Shown here piece by piece: positions 1 to 11,474 of a DNA stretch of 64,000 bases. Position numbers and translations under genes: made by a program. The notes below the pieces were generated by a model. That model searched no databases and had not been told where the DNA came from. It worked only from the letters and a program-made list of their open reading frames with translations. Within the stretch, counting starts at the first letter, position 1; the number at the start of each line of letters is the position of its first letter. Location of the stretch: positions 124,296 through 188,295 of the forward strand of contig JAJEKB010020357.1 in the NCBI GenBank assembly GCA_022393335.1. Reading direction: 5' to 3'. The DNA comes from Macrotrachela quadricornifera. Taxonomy: Eukaryota; Rotifera; Eurotatoria; Philodinida; Philodinidae.

Positions 1-3000
1 ATGGACATATCTATAACGAGACATATAGTCACACTCTCAAGTATTAATCGACCAGCAATAATGATTATTTCTTTACACATTTTACTATATACATATAGAT
101 GTATAGAAATATGAAATGTACAAATTAAACGATTGTAAAAGAAAAAAGGTCACTGTCGTTTGTTATCATTAATTTAATTTAAAAATACTGACATCCGATT
201 AGAATAAAGAAAAAAATGAAACAAGCATACATTGCTTTATCAAATAAATGGCGGTGACAACTGATACAGATTTCTATAGTATAATTGTATTAGTTATTCT
301 AATTCAACATTGTCTTTATATATGTATGTATGTATGTATGTCGGTTTTGTTCATGAGCAATTTGATTTATTTATTATATTATCCATCGGTCGACTGAAAC
401 ATGCATACGCGTGCAATGTTGATCATTTTATGTCTAAAGCAAATTACAAAGCGACTTGTAATATGCAATCATAACAAATTAGTTCTTTGCGGTCTATTTC
501 AAAAAAGAAAAAACATATCAATAAATACAAAATCAAGAGAACGTATATAATATCCATATCATTCTATCTTTTGTTGTTCTTAATTTTATTTTTTACTATC
601 AATAATAATTACATATATAAACAATATACGCTAGTTTTAACATTTCTAACAGCATGATGTCAGACTGCTTATAACATGGGATAGAGAGAAATGATGCATT
701 TCTATCTCGTTTATATCACACTGACAACAAAAACAATAGCACTCTTTGATTAGTCTCATGAAAAATGACGTAATCATTTTTAGTCATAATTTTTCTTTTG
801 CTCAAGCAATAAATTTATATATGTGACACTGAACTAACTGTATTCATTGTTATTTGAACATATATATATGTTAGTCAGATTCTATTTATTACATAATAAT
901 TCTCTTATTAAGAGTACTTCTACACTCAACTAGTCATCGTCTCTTTATTATAACCACATTAATCTTTTACACTATGTATGTATGTATGTTGACATTAAAA
1001 GGAAAGATCTATACTTGAATTGAACACCATCTACATGGACAATCTATCTTGTCAAGGATAAAAAATGGATAGAAAAAGAGAAAAGAAAAGAAAAAAAAAA
1101 AGCTGAACTTATTCTCTAATGATGAAATAGAATGGCAATAGCTATCATTAGGGCGAAACAATAATACTATGCATGCACCATCAGTAGTGGTCATAGTGAG
1201 ATGTGACGCAAGATCCGAAACACCACAGGCGAATACCAAGAAAAGAAAGGAAATAGTTATCTTTTATAGTCATCAGATTAATCAACAGTGGACTGAGAAA
1301 GAAAGATCAGGCTAATCTATGAAATACTAGCGAATCATTTGAAAATTATAGATAAATTTTGAAGATATTAAAAGTTAATATAGAGATACTATTTCTTTGA
1401 TTGAATGAATAACTTGTATTCATGAAACAAAAAAGTGATAATAATATCATTTGTGAAAAAAATGTTTATCACAAGAAAAAAGAAATCAAAGTTGATTTTA
1501 TCATAAAAGCACGTTCTCATAGCGATATATCATTATAAATATTTGTACTACTCGCTCGACCGCCTTCAATGTCCGAGAGGCAGTTCACATACATCAATGA
1601 TGATGATGATGATGATTGTATCCACATTATATTACGAGTTTGTTCAACAGAACATGACAGAACAGTCGAGCGTATGTACACAATATGACACAATCATAAG
1701 CAGAAAACCACATTTTTTCTACTAGTTGAATTTAACTACTTAAACAATTGACTAGGAGTCATGTTTGATCAAATATCTATATATTTGATGATTTTCAAAT
1801 ATTGCACAACATGTACATAGTTTATACGATTCATCAAACTAAGTAACAGACTGGAAACTTACTTGTTAAAACATATGAACAGTTTTCATTGTATAATTGA
1901 ATATAAAGAAGAAATTAATGAATGTCAACTTGATTTTTTTTCTTCAACAAATCCATTATAACATAGTAATGGTCTAGTTTCTTTCGTTTTTCATTTATTT
2001 CATTTTAAGTGTGAAGTTTCTACAACAAAGAAAAGCATCGAATGACTTAAATTATTGAAATAGATTGATTTTCTTTTCGACAAGTATACTATTGTTAAAA
2101 CAAAAGATAATAAGGGGATATAAAAAATACGATTGACATTCTTTAAACTGACAATGTTATGAATAGAGACCATGGAACACAGAAGAAAAAGAGAGGCGGT
2201 ACTGTCAGTAAATTGATCGACCGACAAGACAAGACGTAAAATTATGATTATCTGCACAAGACAGAAAAATTAGTTCAAATAGAAGAATTACTACTAAATA
2301 ATGTAAGCACTTGTTCAATGTATTCACACTTATATAGTGCTAATAATGATGATAATGATAAAAGAATAAGATGAAAACGAAAGTGAAATAATTAGGTCAA
2401 ATGGTTGTCACTGCAGGAGACAATTTTTTCTCTGTCCATCTGTGAATGTATTTCTATTTAACACATAAAGACAACTGTAATTCTTTTCATTACTGTTCAA
2501 ATATGTATAAATATTAGAAAAAGAAGAGCAAATAAGAATCTAAAATCGGAAATCCTACTTTTACTTGAAGACATTGAAAGAATCTCATTTGTATCTCTGT
2601 CCGAATAAAAAAAAAAAAGAAATGAAAAAAAAACCTTTCTAGTACTCTCAAAAGGTTGACTAAATACGGCATTTTGTCTTGAAATCATAACTTTCTTACT
2701 ATTATCATTAAATTTCTTATAATGTATTCAAATCATACTGTTTATTCGACTGTAATATGCAATGCAAACTACTTGTAGGGAAGGTCGCCGGTGTTGATGA
2801 TGATGATGATGTGATGATTATAGTGTGCTATATGACCAGAGGAAAAGAGATTTATTCTTAAAACGAAATGTAACTAAAATGATCGTTTATTTACTTGTCA
2901 ATATGCATGAGTTTTGAGCATAATCATTCAGTCTAATTGATGATACATCTCATTCGATAGCTAAACGATCTAGAAGGTTGATTGTCTGTAATTCAGGACA

Positions 3001-5807
3001 TAAGAAAGGAAAAGAAAAGAAAAGAAAAGAAAAAGTGAGAAAGAAGAAAATAGGTATGACCATCAATTATATCATTGCATGATTCACATTCAAGTGTAGA
3101 ACGTCTTTTTGTCACGCAAGATGTTAGCAAAAAAATGCTAGAGATTAAAACATCAAAGATGTGGTTATTTACAGAATATATAACTAATATTTCAATATGT
3201 AATCGGTGACCAGATGGCTCTTTGACAATGCTTAGCTAAGTTAGAGAATAAAAAAAAAATTATTATTTATTTTTGATTGAATCATTCATCATATATATAT
3301 ATATATACTTCTGTCATTTTCTGTTTATACAATGTTCATTGCCATATTAGATCGATGATCAAGCAAATTTTCTATTATTATATCTGTTTCTAATTAAATT
3401 CTAACTATCTATCCACTTGAGAAACAGACGATAAGTCAAAAGAAAATGAAAGCGCCTCAATATGTTCTATTATAATAAACGTGTTCTTCCTTTTTTTCTT
3501 TTATATATATATATATATATGTATATGTGTTACTCACTCAATCTAACTAATGAGTTTTTATAAGATGATGAACTGTTTGTTGAACCGTGATCAACAATAA
3601 CCTTGTACATCTAGAGAGTAGGGTCATCTTTTTTCTTTTTCATGAGAATATGTTGCAAAAGGCAATTAATTCCGTTGTGATAGTTTTTTCTACTGAAGGG
3701 AGAATCATATGAAATAAAATGAGTTTGTCCATCTGTCTATTTGTTTGTAATGGTATATCTGAGTAATATCGAAAAGTTTGTAGACGACAAGAGTAAGATT
3801 TTAAAAGTATTAAGATTGTCGGAGTAAGATAAAATGGATGAAACTATGTCTTTAATTATTTTACGCTGGTGTTTAACAAAAAGATATTTAGCAATCAATT
3901 ATTTTTTTCATTTCATCATTTGCATAATGAACAGCAAGAGTATCAATACGACGTCGTATACAATTTGCCTTTTTTCTTTTTAGTCTGTCAGTTGCATTTT
4001 ATGCTCTTGGGCTATTTGTCAGCGGGGCCACTTTTCATTCGAACATTTTATTTTTGCTGCCTTTCGTCATTAATCAGAACATTCATTTGTGACAGGTCAA
4101 AAATCAAATCTTATAAAATCTAAATAAGGTGTGACGGATGATCTATTATTGTTTGAACTATGTTTTTTATTAAGAAATTAGATTAAGATTTCTTTGTTTT
4201 GAAATTGACTGGAATCATCGAAAGTTTTTGGAAGCATTGGACTGCAATCTGTGTATTTTTCAGCCAAAATATTGACACCTTTTTCCTGGTGTTTTCAGTG
4301 CATTTTCTGAGGCAATGACAGTTGAAACTATCGAAAAAGACTTGGGAATGTGATGATCCCATCCATTTTCAATTGGAACCGGAAATGGGAATCACTAACT
4401 TGGAAAATTTTCTAAGTTGTTATATAATAATAAACTCTCGTTTTAAATTAGAGATAAATATAAATGTACACCTTTAGTATCTATAATGTCGATTAAAGTG
4501 AAAAACTCAGTACAATATAATCAGTAAATAGGCAATTTAATTGATTCTGATTTTTAGCTGTTTTTATACAGATATTTATATTTTTGTTTTATTCACTGAG
4601 TTTAAAATGTGCTTTCGTTCTAGTTAGAACTTTGTTGAGATAATAATTTTTACAAGAAATATATTATTTTACTAAATTCTATGCATTTTTAAAGCTGAAA
4701 TTTAAATTGTAAGGCAAATACGACGTTTCCTTTTGAAATTGAAATTTATTTAGTCATAATAATATTTTATGTATTTTAAAAATTCATTCTTATTTTGGTA
4801 TAATTTAGAAACAAAATAGAAAAGATGATATAGAGTAGCGATAGAGACATGTTTACACTCTAGATATCTTGTAAAAGAATTTGACAGATATACAATGATT
4901 TTATGAGCAAAAATTAAGTAAAACGAATTAGTCATTTTGGTTATGTATTCGATTTTGAAATTTATGCAAATCGATACAACTGACTGATTCAATCAAATGC
5001 AGTACTGTCAAAGTTGAAAGGTAAACTTCAAGTTATTCAATAGCATAAAACAAGGATAGACTTTACTGCGTACGGATACGCTATAAGAAAAGTCATAAAT
5101 AGATATACAAATACAATCATATTTTATGCTAATCCTGCGACAATTTTAGTCTTGCAGAGAAATGTATTATAAGGTCATTAGAAGGAAGTGACTATATTAT
5201 GTTGTCTATAACGGTTTGGGAATGTATGTCATTTATACCTATTCGAATCTATATGAAGAAGAGTAAATTCATTTTCTACTATAATATTTGAATATTTCTG
5301 AGAGATTGAATTTTAGAAAAGTTATTTTTTACTCTATATGTTCAAAGATACATTGAAATAAAATTTGAACTAAAACTAATGTGCAAATGGAATATAAAAT
5401 GTGGGTGATGTAGCATATCCTTTATATCGTTCTACTTTGTGTTACTTGTTCATTCGAATGTTACAATAAAAAATATTCAATATATTTCTCTAATCTTTTG
5501 CTATGATTATACTTATGTCACGGCTAAGGTGTGATAATGTTTTATATTTCTTGCTCGTTTGTCATTATATGAAAAACTAAATTGTTATTATGTAGAAAAA
5601 AAAACATATGCAGCGTACAAGTGGTCTAATTGTAATATTGATATTGACTTCATGAGAAATAGTCAAGTTATAGTGTCACTGGACAACTTATTATTATGAC
5701 GAAAGACTCTTGAACCATGTACTTTTCTAAAGTCATATGATATTTGTATATATTTTTACTGTTGTTTTCAGAGAATTGAATTGATATTTTATTGAAGAAC
5801 TTTTATA
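1..5807. other. Gene-poor AT-rich region
   Basis: I see no convincing coding exon here. The open frames are short, low in complexity and lack family motifs. The stretch holds simple-sequence tracts: GAT/ATG trinucleotide runs near 1594-1618 and 2794-2820, a GAAAA pentamer run near 3000-3034, and AT runs near 3289-3307 and 3505-3520. No tRNA-like cloverleaf was recognised. Confidence 0.5.
3000..3034. repeat. GAAAA pentamer microsatellite
   Basis: About six tandem copies of a GAAAA unit can be read directly. The tract lies in noncoding sequence. Confidence 0.85.
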
Positions 5808-6490
5808 TTAATCAACTAATTCTAAGCATGGAAAGTGTAAATAGAACTTTCGTGAATGAATTGTAGTTAAAGAAATATTAAATATTAAAGTCTTGATTTT
5901 GGAACAGTTGCAATGAGTTGCACTACATGTTAAATTCTCTGTCACAAGAACCAAATTATTATTTGAAACAGTATGATGAATGAGTTTTGACAAATACTTT
6001 TTAGTATCGATCAAAACTTTTTCCACATAATAAATGCATTGAAAACATATCTTCAAACAGGTGAGATGATGAAATTCAGCAATTGATGTTAACGAAGATA
6101 ATCCATAAATAGATATTATTGTATGATCTTCAATACTATTTTCATTAAAATCAAAGTTCAAGAGATTTTAAAAACCGTATGGAAAATAGGTGGAAGAAAT
6201 TTTTTTTCTAAAATATCAATATACGTCTTCCATAACATCTCATTTCTATCAATTATGAGAGTAAGATGTATAATATTGTTCTCGAAATCATAGAGAGAGA
6301 ATATATGAGAATCATCAATAAAGGGATGTAACACAAAATTCTCATTGATCTTTCTAAAAGTAAACTTATATAAATGAGAATAATTACCAGAAAGAAGAAT
6401 ACGTCCTATAAAGAATGGTTCAAGCACGAAAACTTCTATATATTGATCTATTCTAGGTAAAAAATAGAATTGATAAATCAGTTTTATCAC
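5808..6490 (-). pseudogene. Decayed F-box/LRR-like gene fragment
   Basis: Two minus-strand open segments, 6490-6158 and then 6161-5808, follow each other in different frames and together read as one degenerate protein. The first has the pattern of leucine-rich stretches with RILL, NYSHLYKF and NNIIHLTL. From memory this resembles the middle of a very large F-box-type family in bdelloid rotifers (RILLATNYPNLY-like region). The second contains FHHLTCLKICF and KTLIFNIS segments of the same style. No F-box start, splice-supported exon structure or upstream continuation is visible. The frame change near 6160 suggests a broken copy. The family assignment rests on recalled similarity and is moderate; a living but divergent gene is less likely. 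Confidence 0.45.
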
Positions 6491-7284
6491 TATTAGTATC
6501 TAGAGAAAATACTTTTGCTTTATTCTGTCGAGAGTCGGGTAAGTCGAAGCAACAAACATTACTTGTATATAAGGCTATAACTATTGTATTTTACGGTTAA
6601 AGGAAACTTCAAGTATTTCTTCAGAACTAATCATGCATATGAATAAATGGTTAAAAGATTGAAATTGATTTTCAATTAAAATAGAACTAAATTCAATGTC
6701 TGCAGATATAAAAATAAATATAATCATTTTGTTGTCATTATTTTATTTTCTATATATAATTATTCAATTGAAATAACAAGACAAAACATAAAAGAAAAGA
6801 AAAGAAAAAAGTAAAGCAAGCAATAAAATGATTTGACATATGTAAACGGACAGAATGAGTATGTTTATATTTAAGTGAGATAATTCATTAATATTGAAAT
6901 TCTGAACTGTAAAAAAGAAACAACAACAACAACAAGCAACGGACGGGTTAAATTCGACAAAATCAAAAACATTAAATATAACAAGCAAGCAAAGAAAAAA
7001 AAAGTGGAATGTAAATGAGAAAGAAAAATTCGATTGTCGTAAGATCGGTAAATACAAAAACAAAATGGAATGAAGATTTTTTCTCCTCATCATGGCTCAT
7101 CCGAAAGAGAGACTAGAAATGAAAAAGCACAGAGAAATAAAGAGATGTTCATATAAGCAACATGTATTCTTTTTTAAGACCGGTGTTAAACAAAAAAGAA
7201 TATGCACCGGCGTTGACTTATAGAAAAAGACGGAGGAAAATTCGTTTCTTATTTGCTTATTTTTATTTTATCTGTTGGTTTTTT
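6491..7284. other. Intergenic, no gene seen
   Basis: AT-rich sequence downstream of the GIPC stop codon. It contains GAAAA and CAA short runs (about 6790-6810 and 6925-6940) and no recognisable exon. Confidence 0.5.
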
Positions 7285-8661
7285 TTATAATCGTTCATCT
7301 TCATACTCTTTTTCTTTTATTCGTCCAGCTTTAATATCATCAATTGCAGCCCATAAATCAAAAATAAATTCATCAGTAAAATTAAATGCACCTATTTCAG
7401 ATTCATCAATAGCCATAGCAAAATCACTTGGATTCTTTTTATTTTGTGCCAAATCCCAAATTTGTTGTGCTAAAAATATTACAAAAAAAATTATTTATTC
7501 TTAAATCTCAGACAAAGCTGAAACATAAATGTATCATTAATATAATCAAATTATAATTATTATCATCATTGATTTAAGAACTTACCAAGATCAGAATCAT
7601 TGATACCCATAAATGTTTCAAGAAGACCATTTATACGATCGATAGCTTTAACCATTGTATCATCAACATCTTCAACACTTGCTCTACCATCAGCTTTAAA
7701 TCGAAGAGTTTTTGTACCACTTTTAACATCACCTGTCTTACGACCACGTTTAGCTGGTTCAATATCTATTAATTATAGAATTTAAATAATTTTTTTTAAA
7801 ATTAAATTTATCAACATACGAAAACCAAAAGCATTTGGTTCGACTAGACGCATTGTAAATGTTGAACCAACAGGTAAATCTTTAAGCATTTTTGCTACTT
7901 CAAAATGACGTGTTCCAACTAATGATTTATCATTAATTTTTTCAATATGATCACCAACTTTAACAAGCGTTTTAAATCGATCAATAACACTTCCTTCTTT
8001 AATTCGTTTAATAAAAGCATACCCTAGTTAATAAATAATTATTCTTATTTTTGTGTTTTCAAAAAGAAAATCAAATAAACCTGCTCCATTATCAGTTATA
8101 GTTAATCCAAGGGCAGGTTCAGATTTAACAATATCAATTTCTTTTGGTTGTCCTTTAACATGAGCAAATATAAAATCTGTTAAACCAATTTGCCCACCTA
8201 ATAATTGACTCATATCAATTTTATGTGTATTCAATGTACAAAAAAGTATCTGTAAAAATAAAATAAATATATGTATGTATTGTTTTTTTTTTAATAAAAA
8301 TTTTATTTACTGTTGATACTGGAATTTCAAAACAATCAGCAATTTTTTGATATAATTCTCTAACATTACTGAAACCTGATATAAGACCAGTTGGACTACC
8401 ATGTGCTAATTGACAATGAAAAATAAGTTTTGGTGTTTCACCATTTGATGAACTTGCAGTTGAACGTCGACTACTTGAAGAAGAATATGAAGATTGTCGG
8501 CTAGAATTTGGTATTGCCGATGATGATGATGATGCTATTGTTGTTGTTGAAGGTGTTGTAGTTGCTGCTGTTGCTGTTGTATCCGATGTTGATGGAATAA
8601 TACCATTTATAGGATCATCCTTTTTTGTTTGAGGCTTACGTTTTGGAGGAAAGATTGGCAT
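7285..8661 (-). CDS. GIPC: GIPC-family PDZ adaptor protein
   Basis: Five exons: 8661-8311, 8249-8081, 8023-7820, 7765-7586 and 7469-7285. They join in phase to 362 residues ending at TAA. Residues about 1-75 are a Ser/Thr-rich variable head. A GH1-type region follows, then a PDZ domain at about 155-240 with carboxylate loop LGLTI and [10 protein letters not shown]. The C-terminal GH2 region contains LLETFMGI and [14 protein letters not shown], both diagnostic of GIPC. GIPC proteins link transmembrane cargo and RGS-GAIP to myosin VI on endocytic vesicles. I chose the ATG at 8661; the frame upstream of it has no other ATG close by. The gene is head-to-head with the SMKR1-like gene, 363 bp away. 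A splice acceptor lies just upstream in the 5' leader. Confidence 0.93.
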
Positions 8662-9024
8662 ATTCAATTAATTGATTAACATATAAAATATCTAAAAATA
8701 GATTCGTTATTTATTATCACTAGATAAGAAATATAATAATATTTTACAATCTTAAGTCAATATAACTGTTTCTCTTTTATTGCTTCTGTGATACATTAAG
8801 ACAAATAAATAAATATACGAATGATTTATTCACAAACATATTTGTAATTGGTTGATTTATTCGTACAATCAAAGAAGAATAATGATCACCTTGACAACAC
8901 ATAGTATAATGGACTTATTACAGACAAAAAATAAAAACTCATTATTTTTATATTTTAACATCAGAAGCTCTTTTATGTTATTATTAAATTAAAATCAATG
9001 GAATATTTATAATTGATTTTTATT
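8662..9024. promoter_or_regulatory. Shared GIPC/SMKR1 promoter interval with X-box-like site
   Basis: This 363-bp gap separates two divergent start codons. It contains an inverted CCAAT pentamer at 8847-8851. At 8885-8898 there is a 14-bp site, ATCACC-TT-GACAAC, which fits the nematode RFX X-box form RYYNYY-WT-RRNRAC at every position. It lies about 127 bp upstream of the SMKR1-like ATG. Promoter function is inferred only from position. Confidence 0.4.
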
Positions 9025-9316
9025 ATGGTAAGAAATACTAATAATAATTTTCTATATGTTTACTATGGTTTTGTTTTCAATGTAGCCATCAAAAAATATC
9101 AAATCAGCTAAAACTGCACGAACAACAAGTTCATCACCAAAACGTAAATCTCGTGCTAAAAGTGCTGATGTACGACCAGAAGTTGATGTTTTAGCACCAG
9201 CAGCTGTAATTAATGCATATTATACATGTCATAATGTTGCTGAATGTTTAGATATACGAGGTTTTCCATGGGATGGAGCTAAAAAAGGAAAAAAAAAGAA
9301 GAAAAAAAAGAAATGA
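9025..9316 (+). CDS. SMKR1: Small lysine-rich protein 1-like (SMKR1)
   Basis: Two exons: 9025-9027 (the ATG alone, followed by GTAAGA) and 9086-9316, giving 77 residues. A basic, Ser/Lys-rich head is followed by the conserved block [16 protein letters not shown], then [18 protein letters not shown] and a terminal run of lysines. This block matches vertebrate SMKR1 closely as I recall it (PEVD.LSPAA..N.YY..HNVA.CL..RGF.W.GA.KGKK). No biochemical function is established. The vertebrate gene is mainly expressed in testis and ciliated tissue, so a ciliary or axonemal role is plausible but unproven. A start codon sitting alone on its own exon is unusual and would be missed by most gene finders. 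The 3' end faces the MMD-like gene, 394 bp away. Confidence 0.85.
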
Positions 9317-9710
9317 TAAATTATTAGATTTTTAAATGTTGTGAATATATTTATCTTATTTATTCATTATGCCTTATGAAATTTTCGAGTCTTATATATT
9401 ATTATCTTTATCTTTTTCTTTTTGTTCTGAAAAATATTTTATTCAAAGTGAATTAATTATATTCTTTTGCTATATATTAATTAAACAATGTTTTAACTTT
9501 TGAAAAAACAAATATTCATACATTCAATAGTAAATATCATTGCTAAAGAATATTCAAACAAAAGACAAAAAAAAACAGCAAGAATAGACGAAAAAGAAAT
9601 TGCTAAACTGCGTCAAAGCACATATAAATGCATGGCTTATTAAAATAAAATATTATCAGACGATACAATGACAAATAAAAATAGATATTATATATTTTTA
9701 TCCGATAAAA

Positions 9711-10758
9711 TTATTTTTTATAATAGAGTTCACTCGAAGACAATGATGGTATAAGAAGATAAGTATAAATTGCATAATAATGAACAGCAGCACCAAAAAA
9801 AACAAAACAATGCCAAATTGCATGTGCAAATGGTATAATACCATCACATTTAAAAAAAAATATTCCCAATAAAAATACTGAACCACCTATTGCTAATTCA
9901 AATATACCTGTATGTTCATTCTAAAATTAATAAATAAAATAATTAATATTATATTTGATTAATTTTATAAAATTATACCATATCAATTATAACAATAGCA
10001 GGAAAAACTCCAACAATAACATAAAAACATGTTTCAAGCCATTTATGTCTTTCATGATATAAAATTTGATAAGTTATACCTAATATAGCCATTATCCAAA
10101 CTATTGCTACAGTAAAAACGGCTGATATTGTTTGAGTTGGACGAAGAAGAAGCCTATTTAAAACGAAAAAATGAATTATAATTTTTAATCTATAAGTATC
10201 TCATGAATTTTTACCATGGTGTATAACTAGCACTAATAAAAATATAAATAATTGCTCGATCAATTCGATGTAAGAAATGTTTTATTGTTGAATCTCTACA
10301 AATAAAATAAAATTTATATTAATTATTTAAAAAAGAAAAATTTTATTCTTACCTATATGTTGGATGAAAACATGAACAATGAAAAAAAGTTGAAAATGAA
10401 AAGAGAAAAATCAGAGCATTACCATAAATAATAGTACTCCAATATTGTTCGGGTGTTTTTGCATGAGATATAAGACGTTGAGCAGCAATAAATGATGGAA
10501 TAATTAGACAACCATGTGTTAAACAATTTGCTGCATGTTCTATACATATACAAGTTGTATAAATGAGATTTATTATTGAACAAAAAGACTAAAAGAAAGA
10601 ATACCATGAGTTGTAGGTGTGTAAGGACGATCAATAGTCCTTTCGTTCATAAATCGACGCCAACATTTGTGAACTTTTTGTTCTATTGGACTTGATAGTG
10701 TTTGAGTGAAATTATTATCATCAATATTAGAACTAATTCGACGTTTTTGAATATGCAT
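9711..10758 (-). CDS. MMD: PAQR-family membrane protein, MMD type
   Basis: Five exons: 10758-10605, 10539-10353, 10295-10215, 10153-9979 and 9920-9711, joining to 268 residues. PAQR signatures occur in order: EHAANCLTHG before the first membrane helix, a conserved FSTFFHC motif, HRIDRAIIYIFISASYTPW, and the C-terminal FAHAIWH followed by AVHYYAI. These are the motifs of the MMD/MMD2 (PAQR11/PAQR10) branch, which vertebrates use in macrophage differentiation and Golgi Ras signalling. Seven membrane segments are predicted by eye. The likely metal-coordinating histidines of the superfamily are present. The length fits vertebrate MMD (about 240 residues) plus a longer basic N-terminus. The ATG at 10758 is the first in frame. 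Confidence 0.92.
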
Positions 10759-11474
10759 ATTTAACAACTAAAATATTAAGATGTGAAAAATAATTTAGAA
10801 TGAATTTTTAATGTATATTTTCAAATAAATCAAGTCATCGACTATACTATCGATCAAACAAGGTAAATATCCAACATATATAAAATATAAAAATACTAAG
10901 TACAAAGTGGTAAGTTTATTTGGTACTACAGGTTCCTCCACAAATTATGTCTTCAACAGCCAGGTCAATGCAAATAGTATCGACAAATAGTTGACTATTT
11001 TAGTACAGATGTCGTACGGCTTCAGACTTTTGTTTTATTGTATTTTTCATAATGAGGAGTTTTCTTAGATTTTTATTGAAATTATTATATTCGCAAAGCA
11101 ATAATAATTAGATTAATATAAGTGAATAGAACAATTCTAAAATGAATAAATAAAATTATTATTTTGTTTTTTAATAAAAACTTGTCAAATTGAATAGAAG
11201 CTAAACATAAAAAAAAAATTTCATTTTCCATAAAAAATAGTATGTCAGACTAATAATTATGTAAATGAATAAAATATATTGTTTAATTTATTATTTACAG
11301 TCAATTAATTGAAGACATATATTCACGATTACATTATCACAATATTGAAGTTCGTTTTGTCATTACCATCAACCAACTAAAAATAAAGATGGAAATATTT
11401 TATGTATCAAAAATATTTCAGATTTATTGAATTTATAGATAATGTAAAAAGGTAAGCATTCATTTTGAAAAATT
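10759..11474. other. Intergenic, no gene seen
   Basis: AT-rich spacer between the MMD-like start codon and the NHL gene stop codon. A possible tiny alternative last exon of the NHL gene follows an acceptor near 11390, but it would add only two or three residues. Confidence 0.5.

Noticed and set aside
1009..1239. Minus-strand open frame near the window start
   Set aside because: It contains a long Phe run produced by an A/G-rich tract and has no protein-like signature.
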